NCBI GenBank assembly: GCA_018241525.1
Contig: JAFEDR010000011.1
Span: forward strand, 744,001 to 808,000
From: Pseudomonadota bacterium
GTDB lineage: Bacteria > Pseudomonadota > Gammaproteobacteria > Steroidobacterales > Steroidobacteraceae
DNA length: 64,000 nt
Reading direction: 5' to 3'
The notes beneath the pieces are model-generated. The model made no database searches. It was given only the letters and a program-made list of their open reading frames with translations, and was not told where the DNA came from. The first letter of the stretch is position 1. Every line of letters starts with the position of its first letter. The position numbers and the translations under genes are program-made. Positions 49,421 through 57,896 of the stretch are shown here, piece after piece.

Positions 49421-49665
49421 AAATACACCCACGTTGTTCCACATAGTGGCTCTTATATGTCAGTAAAATAGAAAGTCATACCACCATTAATAAGGAATTT
49501 CACAAAGAAATATATCAATATTCCACTGACCATGAATGCTGATATTTGTGGTCTATCTTATCCACGGATTGTCGTTCATATGCGCTTTAGTGGAGATTAG
49601 TTATCACTTAAGAGCCATAGAATCGACTATAGTGGCAAAAGACTCGAAATTCGTCCATGTTGAGA
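49421..49665. other. AT-rich island, possible mobile-element remnant
   Basis: Between dtd and the LytS-type kinase lies about 245 bp whose composition is unlike its surroundings: counting by eye, 49441-49500 has 18 G/C of 60 and 49501-49560 has 19 of 60, while neighbouring genes are near 70%. It holds a pair of inverted repeats TGGCTCTTA (49447-49455) and TAAGAGCCA (49609-49617) flanked by TAG on both sides, a near-consensus DnaA box TTATCCACG (49558-49566), and no recognisable gene. The rest of the 456 bp spacer (49365-49420 and 49666-49820) looks like ordinary host DNA. A decayed insertion or MITE-like fragment is possible; an AT-rich regulatory region for the kinase gene is the alternative. 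Confidence 0.6.
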
Positions 49666-49820
49666 CTCCTTTCCCGCGCTGCTTGCTGCAGTCATCGGCG
49701 CAGCAAAGGTCGTGCAGGAACCGGACCGACATCGCCGGGTCGTCCGGCCGGCGCGACGAAGTGTCGGCGGGCTGCGGCCAAAGGAGCCCCGGCGAAGGCG
49801 GGCTGCACTAGTCTTGCCGC

Positions 49821-50948
49821 ATGACCGCGACCGTCACCCTCGTTCAGCCCTCGCCGGCACCGGCGGTGCGCTCGTTCGGGCGTCTCTTGCGGCACCGCGA
49901 GGCGTCCTTCTGGGCGCTGCAGTCGCTCGGCTGGAGCGCCTACTTCATCGCCCAGTACGTGTCGGCGCTCGTGAACCCCGACCGCATGGACCCGGGCGAG
50001 CTGTCGGCCTACATCTACGTACTGGTGGTCGCCGCCGCGACCGGCTTCCTGCTCACCTCATTGCTGCGCTACGCCTACCGGCGCGTGCGCGACCGCCCGC
50101 CCACGGTCGTCGTCGTGACCGTGCTGCTGCTCGTCTACGCCGCTGCGCTGATCTGGCGGCTCGCGATCAACGGCGCGTACGCGGGCTTCATGCACCACCC
50201 CGAGATGCTCGACAGCTGGGCGCGGATCCTGGCGAGCGCGGTGATCTCGACGTACCTGCTGCTGTCGTGGTCGGCGCTCTACTTCGGCATCTATTACTAC
50301 GAGTCGGTGCAGCGCGAGCGCGAGGCGACGCTGCGCGCCCGCTCGCTGGCCCAGGAAGCGCAGGTGAAGATGCTGCGCTACCAGCTGAACCCGCACTTCC
50401 TCTTCAATACGCTGAATGCGATCTCGACCCTGATCCTCGACAAGGACACCGAGCGCGCCAACCTCGCGGTGACCCGGCTGTCGGCATTTCTGCGCCACAC
50501 GCTCGACCAGGACCCGATGAAGAAGGTCACGCTGCGCCAGGAGATGGAGGCGCTCGACCTCTACCTCGGCATCGAGAAGCTGCGCTTCGGTCCGCGGCTG
50601 CGGCTGCAGTTCGACATCGATCCCGGCGCGCAGACCGCGCTCGTGCCCTCGCTGCTGCTGCAGCCGCTGATCGAGAACGCGCTGAAGTATGCGATCGCGC
50701 CCTCCGAGACCGGCGGCACGCTCAACATCGGCGCGCGGGTCATCGGCCAGCGGCTGCTGCTGTACGTCGCGGACGACGGGCCGGGACTCGCGGACGCCGG
50801 CCGCATCGGCAGCGGCCGCGGCGTCGGCCTGCGCAATACCCAGGAGCGGCTCGCCGTGCTGTACGGCGACCGGGCCCGGTTCGCGCCGCACAACACCTCG
50901 CCCGGCCTGCGCATCGACATCGAATTCCCCGCGGAGCAAGCCTCATGA
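49821..50948 (+). CDS. LytS/AlgZ-type sensor histidine kinase
   Basis: A 375-residue membrane kinase. About four membrane helices lie in residues ~30-165 (ALQSLGWSAYFIAQYVSAL, AYIYVLVVAAATGFLLTSLL, VVVVTVLLLVYAAALIW, ILASAVISTYLLLSWSALYF). The His-kinase domain is of the LytS/YehU kind: YQLNPHFLFNTLNAIS with His192 as phosphoacceptor, LLLQPLIENALKYAI as N box, and VADDGPGL and GVGLRNTQERL as G boxes. The partner LytTR regulator gene overlaps by 4 bp. The signal is unknown. ATG 49821 follows the AT-rich island. Confidence 0.93.
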   Translation: MTATVTLVQPSPAPAVRSFGRLLRHREASFWALQSLGWSAYFIAQYVSALVNPDRMDPGELSAYIYVLVVAAATGFLLTSLLRYAYRRVRDRPPTVVVVTVLLLVYAAALIWRLAINGAYAGFMHHPEMLDSWARILASAVISTYLLLSWSALYFGIYYYESVQREREATLRARSLAQEAQVKMLRYQLNPHFLFNTLNAISTLILDKDTERANLAVTRLSAFLRHTLDQDPMKKVTLRQEMEALDLYLGIEKLRFGPRLRLQFDIDPGAQTALVPSLLLQPLIENALKYAIAPSETGGTLNIGARVIGQRLLLYVADDGPGLADAGRIGSGRGVGLRNTQERLAVLYGDRARFAPHNTSPGLRIDIEFPAEQAS

Positions 50949-51778
50949 GCCGGATTCGCACGCTGCTGGTCGACGACGAGCGGCTGGCGCGCCGCGGCCT
51001 CGAGCTGCGGCTCGCCGCGGCGCCCGACGTCGAGATCGTCGGCGAGTGCGAGAACGGCCGCGAGGCGATCGAGCTGGTGGCCTCGCTGCAGCCGGACCTG
51101 ATGTTCCTCGACATCCAGATGCCGGGCCTGACCGGCTTCGACGTGCTGGCGAAGCTGCCGCAGGACTCGCTGCCGATCGTGATCTTCGTGACGGCCTTCG
51201 ACCGCTACGCGATCGACGCATTCGAGGCGCGCGCCCTCGACTACCTGCTGAAGCCGGTCGAGGACGCGCGGCTCGAGCAGGCGCTGGCGCGCGTCCGCAC
51301 GCGCCTCGGCGAGCGCGCCGCGATCGAGCAGCACGAGCGGATGCTGGCGCTGCTGGCCGACGTGCAGGGCGCCGGCGAGCTCGCGCCGGAGGAGCTGATC
51401 GCGAAGGTGGCCGGTGCGGCGCCGGCGCGCTTCCCCGAGGTGCTCGCGATCCGCACCGGCCGCGACGTGGTCCGGGTCCGGGCCGCGGAAATCGACTGGA
51501 TCGACGCCGCCGGCGACTACATGTGCATCCACGCGAGCGGCGAGACGCACGTGCTGCGCGCGACCATGAAGCAGCTCGAGTCCGCGCTCGACCCGCAGGT
51601 GTTCCAGCGCGTGCACCGCTCGGCAATCGTGAACCTGTCACGGGTCCGCAAGCTGCGCCCGCATGCCAACGGCGAGTACTTCCTGACGCTCGAGAGCGGC
51701 CAGGAGCTGAAGCTCTCGCGCACCCACCGCGACAAGGTCGAGCTGCTGCTGGAGGGCAGCCCGCGCCGCCTCGCCTGA
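50945..51778 (+). CDS. LytTR-family response regulator (AlgR-like)
   Basis: A 277-residue regulator. The receiver domain has the phosphorylated Asp56 in LMFLDIQMPGLTGFD, Thr in VTAFDRYA and Lys in DYLLKPVEDARL. A linker of ~50 residues leads to a C-terminal LytTR DNA-binding domain (residues ~165-270): IDWIDAAGDYMCIHASGE, VFQRVHRSAIVNLSRV and GQELKLSRTHRDKV. Partner of the LytS-type kinase (4 bp overlap). Targets are unknown; relatives control alginate, pili or cell-wall genes. Confidence 0.94.
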   Translation: MSRIRTLLVDDERLARRGLELRLAAAPDVEIVGECENGREAIELVASLQPDLMFLDIQMPGLTGFDVLAKLPQDSLPIVIFVTAFDRYAIDAFEARALDYLLKPVEDARLEQALARVRTRLGERAAIEQHERMLALLADVQGAGELAPEELIAKVAGAAPARFPEVLAIRTGRDVVRVRAAEIDWIDAAGDYMCIHASGETHVLRATMKQLESALDPQVFQRVHRSAIVNLSRVRKLRPHANGEYFLTLESGQELKLSRTHRDKVELLLEGSPRRLA

Positions 51779-51877
51779 GGTCGCGGCCGCCGATCCGCAG
51801 ATGTCCCGATGCGCGCCCGGAGCGGGCGCTGGCACGCTCACGGCCCGTTTCCCCGGGCTGCCCAGAGGCGCGCACGC

Positions 51878-52807
51878 ATGGACCCGATCCGCCAGATCCT
51901 GACGATCGTCGACCCGACGCAGGAGGACTCCGCCGCAGTGCGGAAGTCGCTGCGCCTCGCGCAGGCCACCGGCGCGGCCGTCGAGTTCCTGATCTGCGAC
52001 TTCGCCCCCGAGCTCGACGCCGCCCGCTTCCTCGACGCGCCGACGCTCTCGGTCGCGCAGGCACCGGTCGCGGCGCGCCACCAGGTGCACCTCGACCGGC
52101 TCGCCGCGCGCGCCCGCGCGGCCGGGGTGACCACGAGCACCTGCGTCGAGTTCGCGAACCCGCTGCACGAGGGCGTGCTCGCGCGGGTGGCCGCGACCGC
52201 ACCCGGCCTCGTCGTCAAGGACGCCCACGTCCACGGCCCGCTGGTACGGGCGTTCTTCTCGTACGCCGACTGGCACCTGGTGCGTGACTGCCCGGTGCCG
52301 CTGCTGCTGACGCGGCCGGCGGAATGGCACGCGCCGCTGCGCGTCGCGGCCGCCGTCGACCCGAACCACCCGAACGACCTCGGCGCCACGGTCGACCACG
52401 CGATCATCGACGCCGCCGGCCGCGTCGCGGCGGCGCTCGGTGGCACGCCGGCCGTGGTGCACGTGTTCTCGACCGCGAACCTCGTCAGCCTCGAGCCCGG
52501 CGTCGCGACCGCGCCGCTCGGCACCGACCTCGCCGCGGTCGAGGTGCTGCGTCGGCTGCACCGGACGCAGCTCGAGGGCATCGCGGCGCGCCACGGACTC
52601 GCCGCCTCCGCCACCCGCCTGATCGACGGCATCGTCAGCTACGCACTGCCGTCGTACGCCGCCGAGGCCGGGCTCGACGTGCTCGCCCTCGGCGTCATCG
52701 CCCGCAGCCGGCTGCACGACCGCTTCATCGGCAGCACCGCGCACCGGGTGCTCGACCGGATCGGCTGCGACCTCCTGATCGTCAAGCCGCCGCCGGCGGC
52801 CGCCTGA
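51878..52807 (+). CDS. Tandem universal stress protein (UspE-like)
   Basis: A 309-residue protein with two Usp domains. The first begins ILTIVDPTQEDSAAVRKSLRLAQ and ends DCPVPLLLTRP (residues ~5-148); the second runs RVAAAVDPNHPNDLGATVDHAI through GLDVLALGVIARSRL and RIGCDLLIVKPP. The GxxGxRS/V-type ATP-binding segment is only partly preserved (GVIARSRLHDRFIGSTAHRVL in pieces). Such tandem proteins help survive starvation and oxidative stress. ATG 51878; 99 bp after the LytTR gene. Confidence 0.9.
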   Translation: MDPIRQILTIVDPTQEDSAAVRKSLRLAQATGAAVEFLICDFAPELDAARFLDAPTLSVAQAPVAARHQVHLDRLAARARAAGVTTSTCVEFANPLHEGVLARVAATAPGLVVKDAHVHGPLVRAFFSYADWHLVRDCPVPLLLTRPAEWHAPLRVAAAVDPNHPNDLGATVDHAIIDAAGRVAAALGGTPAVVHVFSTANLVSLEPGVATAPLGTDLAAVEVLRRLHRTQLEGIAARHGLAASATRLIDGIVSYALPSYAAEAGLDVLALGVIARSRLHDRFIGSTAHRVLDRIGCDLLIVKPPPAAA

Positions 52808-52855
52808 TACATTGGCGGGCGCGCCGCACCGGGCGCACGCCTGCCGGACGCTGCC

Positions 52856-54391
52856 ATGGCCCTGATCCGTGAAGACGACTTCGTCGCGAGCGTCGCCGAC
52901 GCGCTGCAGTACATCTCCTATTACCACTCGCCGGACTTCATCGCGGCGATGGGCCGAGCCTACGAACTCGAGCAGAGCGGCGCGGCGCGCGACGCGATCG
53001 CCCAGATCCTGACGAACTCGCGGATGTGCGCCGAGGGCCATCGCCCGATCTGCCAGGACACCGGCATCGTGGTCGCGTTCGTCAAGGTCGGGATGGCGAC
53101 CCGCTGGGACACGACCCGGCCGCTCGCCGACCTCGTCAACGAGGGCGTGCGTCGCGCCTACCAGCTGCCGGAGAACCGGCTGCGGGCCTCGATCGTCGCC
53201 GACCCGGCCGGCAAGCGCGGCAACACCCGCGACAACACGCCCGCCGTCGTGCACGTCGAGCTCGTCGCGGGCGAGGGCGTCGACGTCACCGTCGCCGCGA
53301 AGGGTGGCGGCAGCGAGAACAAGTCGATGTTCGAGATGCTGAACCCGTCGGACTCGGTCGCCGACTGGGTGCTCGAGCAGGTGCCGCACATGGGCGCGGG
53401 CTGGTGCCCGCCCGGCATGCTCGGCATCGGCATCGGCGGCAGCGCCGAGAAGGCGCTGCTGCTCGCCAAGGAATCGCTGATGGAGCCGATCGACATGGCG
53501 GAACTGAAGGCGCGCGGCCCGCGCACCCGCCTCGAGGAGCTGCGCGTCGAGATCCACGACCGCGTCAACGCCCTCGGCATCGGCGCGCAGGGCCTCGGCG
53601 GCCTGACGACGGTGCTCGACGTGAAGATCCGCGACTACCCGACGCATGCCGCCTCGCTGCCGGTCGCGGTGATCCCGAACTGCGCGGCGACCCGGCACGT
53701 GCACTTCCACCTCGACGGCACGGGACCGGCCCGGCTCGAGCCGCCGGACCTCGCGACCTGGCCGAAGGTCGACTGGGCGCCCGACGCGAGCGTGCGGCGC
53801 GTGAACCTCGACGGCCTGACGCGCGCCGAGGTGGCCGCCTGGAAGCCCGGCGAGCGGCTGCTGCTGTCCGGCAAGTTCCTGACGGGGCGCGACGCCGCGC
53901 ACAAGCGCATCTGCGCGCTGCTCGAGGCCGGCCAGCCGCTGCCGGACGGGCTGTCGTTCCGGGATCGCGTGATCTACTACGTCGGCCCGGTCGACCCGGT
54001 CGGCACCGAGGTCGTGGGCCCGGCCGGCCCGACGACCGCGAATCGCATGGACCGCTTCACCGAGACGATGCTCGAGAAGGCGGGCCTGCTCGCCATGGTC
54101 GGCAAGGCCGAGCGCGGGCCCGAGGCGATCGAGGCGATCCGCCGCCATCGAAGCGCCTACCTGATCGCGGTCGGTGGCGCCGCGTTCCTGGTCTCGAAGG
54201 CGATCCGGTCGAGCCGCGTCGTCGCCTTCGCGGAGCTCGGCATGGAGGCGGTTTACGAGTTCGAGCTGCGCGACATGCCGGTCACGGTCGCGGTCGACTC
54301 GCGCGGCGAGTCGGTGCACGACACCGGGCCCGCGGCCTGGCGCGGCCGGAGTACGTCACTCGGCGGGATCGCGGTCAGCGTCGAGCGCTGA
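52856..54391 (+). CDS. fumA: Class I fumarate hydratase (iron-sulfur)
   Basis: A 511-residue dimeric, oxygen-sensitive 4Fe-4S fumarase of the TCA cycle. RPICQDTGIVVAF, GAGWCPPGMLGIGIGGSAEKALLLAKESL and IPNCAATRHVHFHLDG contain candidate cluster cysteines in the normal order, and ISYYHSPDFI, NPSDSVADWV, and KRGNTRDNTPAVVH are conserved class I elements. The beta domain follows (LLLSGKFLTGRDAAHKRI, YYVGPVDPVGTEVVGPAGPTTANRMD). Length matches FumA/FumB. ATG 52856. Stand-alone gene between the Usp and the pilin genes. Confidence 0.95.
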   Translation: MALIREDDFVASVADALQYISYYHSPDFIAAMGRAYELEQSGAARDAIAQILTNSRMCAEGHRPICQDTGIVVAFVKVGMATRWDTTRPLADLVNEGVRRAYQLPENRLRASIVADPAGKRGNTRDNTPAVVHVELVAGEGVDVTVAAKGGGSENKSMFEMLNPSDSVADWVLEQVPHMGAGWCPPGMLGIGIGGSAEKALLLAKESLMEPIDMAELKARGPRTRLEELRVEIHDRVNALGIGAQGLGGLTTVLDVKIRDYPTHAASLPVAVIPNCAATRHVHFHLDGTGPARLEPPDLATWPKVDWAPDASVRRVNLDGLTRAEVAAWKPGERLLLSGKFLTGRDAAHKRICALLEAGQPLPDGLSFRDRVIYYVGPVDPVGTEVVGPAGPTTANRMDRFTETMLEKAGLLAMVGKAERGPEAIEAIRRHRSAYLIAVGGAAFLVSKAIRSSRVVAFAELGMEAVYEFELRDMPVTVAVDSRGESVHDTGPAAWRGRSTSLGGIAVSVER

Positions 54392-54400
54392 GCGCGCGGC

Positions 54401-54877
54401 TCAGCAGCCGCTCGTGTCGACCGTCACCTGGTAGTGCTGCGGCAGGTAGTACGCGTCGTAGTAGGTCACGGAGCAGTTGTCGGGGGTCGGCGCGTCGTCG
54501 CGCACGAAGCGCGTCGACGGCGGCCCCACGAGGTAGGCGCGGAAGCCCGAGTAATCGATCAGCGCATCGATCTGCCGGCCGTTCAGCTCGTCACCCGAAT
54601 CCGGCCAGCCGTAGTTCAGCCAGTAGCCCTTGCCGTTGATCGTGCCCTGCCAGGAACTGGAGGTCGTGCTGCAGCCGCTCTGCACGGCCGTCGCCATGCA
54701 CAGCGAGCGGACCTGGTAGGCGGTCGACTGCAGCGTGCCGCCGAGCGCCTGCACCGCCGCCACCCGTGCGCGCTGGTCGAGCGACATGAAGCGGGGCACC
54801 GCGAACGCCGAGAGCACGCCCAGGATCACGATGACGACCACGAGCTCGATGATCGTGAAACCCGACTGCCGACGCAT
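54401..54877 (-). CDS. Type IV pilin-like protein
   Basis: A 158-residue protein with a class III prepilin signal: MRRQSGFTIIELVVVIVILG has the G-F cleavage site and Glu at +5, followed by a hydrophobic alpha1 helix (residues ~7-30). The C-terminal domain has a pair of cysteines in LCMATAVQSGCSTTSSSWQG and another in DNCSVTYYDAYYLPQHYQVTVDTSGC, consistent with disulfides of pilins such as MshA. No other pilus gene is adjacent, so it is an orphan pilin or pseudopilin. ATG 54877 is preferred to GTG 54886. Convergent with fumA. Confidence 0.88.
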   Translation of the reverse strand: MRRQSGFTIIELVVVIVILGVLSAFAVPRFMSLDQRARVAAVQALGGTLQSTAYQVRSLCMATAVQSGCSTTSSSWQGTINGKGYWLNYGWPDSGDELNGRQIDALIDYSGFRAYLVGPPSTRFVRDDAPTPDNCSVTYYDAYYLPQHYQVTVDTSGC

Positions 54878-54977
54878 GGCCGTCACCGCCTCGCAGCGCC
54901 CGGAACGGGCCGCACGGGGACCTTAGAGGGGCTTTGACATATCCGGCCGTGACGCGGCTCACGGTCCGCGGCGGCCG

Positions 54978-56429
54978 TCAGTGGCGCCAGAACGCGGGTG
55001 TGAACAGCACCACAACCGTGAAGACCTCGAGGCGGCCGATCAGCATCGCGGCGATCGCGATCCACTTGGCCGCTTCCGGCAGGTGCTGGAAGGTCGTCGT
55101 GGCCCCGCCGAGCGCCGGTCCGGCGTTGTTGATGCAGGCGGCGATCGCCGACCACGCGGTGACCTGGTCGAGGCCGGCGGCCATCATCGCCAGCATCATC
55201 AGCCCGAACAGCACCAGGTACATCGCGAAGAACCCGGTGACCGCGGCGAGCACGCGCCCCGGCACCGGCTTGTCGGCGAGCTTGACCGGCAGCGCCGCGT
55301 TCGGGTGCACGAGCCGCGTCAGCTCGCGCTGCGCCTGCTTGAGCACGAGCTGCCAGCGGATCACCTTCATGCCGCCGGCGGTCGAGCCCGCGCAGCCGCC
55401 GACGAAGGTCATCAGCACCAGCAGCGGCGGCAGCATGCCCGGCCAGGCGGCGAAGCCCTGGCTCACGAAGCCGGTGCTCGACTGCATCGACACCACCTGG
55501 AAGATGCCGTGGCGGAAGGCCTCGCTCGGCGAGGCGTACGTGCCGCTCGCCAGCAGGTAGGTGGTGACGAGCGCCGTCAGCGCGACGGTCACGAACAGGT
55601 AGCCGCGGAACTGCGGCTCGCCGAAGTACGACAGCGAGTCCTTGGTGCGCCAGACGACGAAGTGCAGCGCGAAGTTGATGCCGCCGAAGAACATGAACGC
55701 GACCGCGACCATGTCGATCGCGTACGAGTTGAAGTGCGCGAGCCCGGCGTCGTACGGCGAGAAGCCGCCGGTCGAGACCGTCGAGAAGGCGTGCGCCAGC
55801 GCGTCGAACAGGCTCATGCCGGCGAGCGCATAGGCAGCGGTGCAGGTCGCGGTCAGCAGCAGGTAGACGCTCGACAGCGCGCGCGCGGTCTGCGCGATGC
55901 GCGGCGTCAGCTTCTCGTCCTTGACGGGCCCCGGGGTGTCGGCCTTGTAGAGCTGCATGCCGCCGATGCCGAGCACCGGGAACAGCGCCACCGCCAGCAC
56001 GATCACGCCGAGCCCGCCGAGCCACTGCTCCTGCTGCCGGTACCAGAGCACCGACTTCGGCAGCTGGTCGAGGTGCGTCATCACGCTCGCGCTCGTGGTC
56101 GTGATGCCGGCCACCGACTCGAACGCGGCGTCGGTGAAGGCGAGCCGCGGCACCTCGCCGAGCAGCAGCGGCAGCGCGCCGGCGACGCCGAGCACGATCC
56201 AGAACAGCGCCACCACCAGGAAGCCGTCGCGCAGCCGCAGGTCGCGGTCGACGCGGTGCACCGGCAGCCACAGCGCGAGCCCCGCCGCCAGCAGGATGCC
56301 GAAGGACTCGACGAATGGCGCCCACTGGCCGTCGGCGAAGTACAGCGACACGACCACCGGCGGCAGCATCGTCAGGCTGAACATCGTGACGATGAGGCCG
56401 AGGAGTCGCTGGACGGTCGCGAAGTGCAT
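54978..56429 (-). CDS. trkH: Trk system potassium uptake protein TrkH
   Basis: A 483-residue membrane protein with four repeats of the M1-P-M2 potassium-channel fold. Pore-loop glycines are seen in AGITTTSASVM, STVSTGGFSPYDAG, SMQSSTGFVSQGF and INNAGPALGG. It forms the K+ channel of the Trk uptake system and is gated by TrkA, whose gene is directly upstream (12 bp gap). ATG 56429. Ends GRLEVFTVVVLFTPAFWR, the normal TrkH C-terminus. Confidence 0.96.
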   Translation of the reverse strand: MHFATVQRLLGLIVTMFSLTMLPPVVVSLYFADGQWAPFVESFGILLAAGLALWLPVHRVDRDLRLRDGFLVVALFWIVLGVAGALPLLLGEVPRLAFTDAAFESVAGITTTSASVMTHLDQLPKSVLWYRQQEQWLGGLGVIVLAVALFPVLGIGGMQLYKADTPGPVKDEKLTPRIAQTARALSSVYLLLTATCTAAYALAGMSLFDALAHAFSTVSTGGFSPYDAGLAHFNSYAIDMVAVAFMFFGGINFALHFVVWRTKDSLSYFGEPQFRGYLFVTVALTALVTTYLLASGTYASPSEAFRHGIFQVVSMQSSTGFVSQGFAAWPGMLPPLLVLMTFVGGCAGSTAGGMKVIRWQLVLKQAQRELTRLVHPNAALPVKLADKPVPGRVLAAVTGFFAMYLVLFGLMMLAMMAAGLDQVTAWSAIAACINNAGPALGGATTTFQHLPEAAKWIAIAAMLIGRLEVFTVVVLFTPAFWRH

Positions 56430-56441
56430 CTGCCGGCGCCG

Positions 56442-57824
56442 TCAGATGAACGAGACGCCGGCCTGGAACAGCTTCTCGACGGCCTCGACGTGGCGCCGGT
56501 CGGTCAGGAACAGGATCACGTGGTCGCCCTCGGCGATCACGATGTCGTGGTGCCCCATGAACACCTCGTCGCCGCGCACGATCGCGCCGATCGTGGTGCC
56601 CTCGGGCAGCCGGATCGCCTCGACCGCGCGGCCGACCACCTTGGAGGTCTCCGAGTCGCCGTGCGCGATCGCCTCGATGGCCTCGGCCGCGCCGCGCCTG
56701 AGCGAGTGCACCCGCGCGACGTCGCCGCGGCGCACGTGCGCGAGCAGCGAGCCGATGGTGATGGTCTGCGGCGAGATCGCGATGTCGATGCGGTCGCTTT
56801 CCATCAGCTCGGCGTAGGAGGGCTTGTTGATCAGCGCCATCACCTTGCCGCAGCCGAGACGCTTGGCGAGCATCGCCGACAGGATGTTCGCCTCCTCGGC
56901 GTTCGTGACCGCGACGAAGGCGTCGGCGCTGTCGATGTTCTCCTCGAGCAGCAGCTCCTCGTCGGCCGCGTCGCCTTGCAGCACGATCGTGTTGCGCAGC
57001 ACCTCCGAGGCATGGCGCGCGCGGCGCGGATCGCGCTCGATCAGCTTGACCTGGTTGCTGGCCTCGAGCGCCTGCGCGAGGCGGATGCCGATGTTGCCGC
57101 CGCCGGCGATCACCAGGCGCTTCATCGGCGCCTCGAGCTTGCGCAGCTCGCTCATCACCACGCGGATATCCTCGCGCGCGGCGACGAAGAACACCTCGTC
57201 GCCGGGCTCGACGACCGTGTCGCCCTCGGGCTTGATGCTGCGCCCCTTGCGGTAGATCGCCGCGACGCGCGCCTCGACCCCGACCGGCAGGTGGCGTGGC
57301 AGGTTCGACAGCGGCTGGCCGACCAGCAGCCCGCCGGTCACCGCGCGCAGGCCCACGAGCCGCACCCGCCCGTCCGCGAAGTCGACCACCTGCAGCGCGC
57401 CCGGGTGGCGGATCAGCTGCTCGACGTACTCCGTCACCAGCTGCTCGGGGCTGATCCAGACGTCGACCGCGAAGCCGGCGCTGTCGGAGAACAGCTCGGG
57501 CCGCGCGGCGAGCGCGGCACCGCGGATGCGCGCGATCTTGGTCGGCGTCTTGAACAGCGTCCACGCCAGGTGGCAGGCGACCATGTTGACCTCGTCGCTC
57601 GAGGTCAGCGCCACCAGCAGGTTCGCGTCGCTGCAGCCGGCGGCCTCGAGCACCGCCGGGTTGGCGGCGTTGCCGGCGACCGTGCGGACGTCGATCCGGT
57701 CCTGCAGGTCGCGCAGCATCGCGTCGTCGGAATCGACGACCGTGACCTCGTTGGCCTCCTCGCGGGACAGGTGGTACGCCGCCGTGCGGCCGACCTGGCC
57801 GGCGCCGAGGATGATGATTTTCAC
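56442..57824 (-). CDS. trkA: Trk system regulatory subunit TrkA
   Basis: A 460-residue cytosolic NAD(H)/ATP-binding regulator of TrkH with two RCK units. First Rossmann motif IIILGAGQVGRTAA at the N-terminus, second RLVIAGGGNIGIRLAQALE at ~235; each is followed by a TrkA-C domain (GLRAVTGGLLVGQPLSNLP and LPEGTTIGAIVRGDEVFMGHH). The order and length are normal. Forms an operon with trkH. Location in the origin-proximal region also matches pseudomonads. Confidence 0.96.
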   Translation of the reverse strand: MKIIILGAGQVGRTAAYHLSREEANEVTVVDSDDAMLRDLQDRIDVRTVAGNAANPAVLEAAGCSDANLLVALTSSDEVNMVACHLAWTLFKTPTKIARIRGAALAARPELFSDSAGFAVDVWISPEQLVTEYVEQLIRHPGALQVVDFADGRVRLVGLRAVTGGLLVGQPLSNLPRHLPVGVEARVAAIYRKGRSIKPEGDTVVEPGDEVFFVAAREDIRVVMSELRKLEAPMKRLVIAGGGNIGIRLAQALEASNQVKLIERDPRRARHASEVLRNTIVLQGDAADEELLLEENIDSADAFVAVTNAEEANILSAMLAKRLGCGKVMALINKPSYAELMESDRIDIAISPQTITIGSLLAHVRRGDVARVHSLRRGAAEAIEAIAHGDSETSKVVGRAVEAIRLPEGTTIGAIVRGDEVFMGHHDIVIAEGDHVILFLTDRRHVEAVEKLFQAGVSFI

Positions 57825-57896
57825 GTGGCCCCGCGCGGGTGTCCGTTGCGACCCGATTTTAACAGGCCGCCGGCCGGGGAGCCGCGCGGGCCGGCC

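Noticed and set aside
49536..49811. A 91-codon open frame crossing the AT-rich island
   Set aside because: It begins hydrophobic but changes into unrelated GC-rich sequence, lacks a ribosome site and resembles nothing; it spans the compositional boundary.
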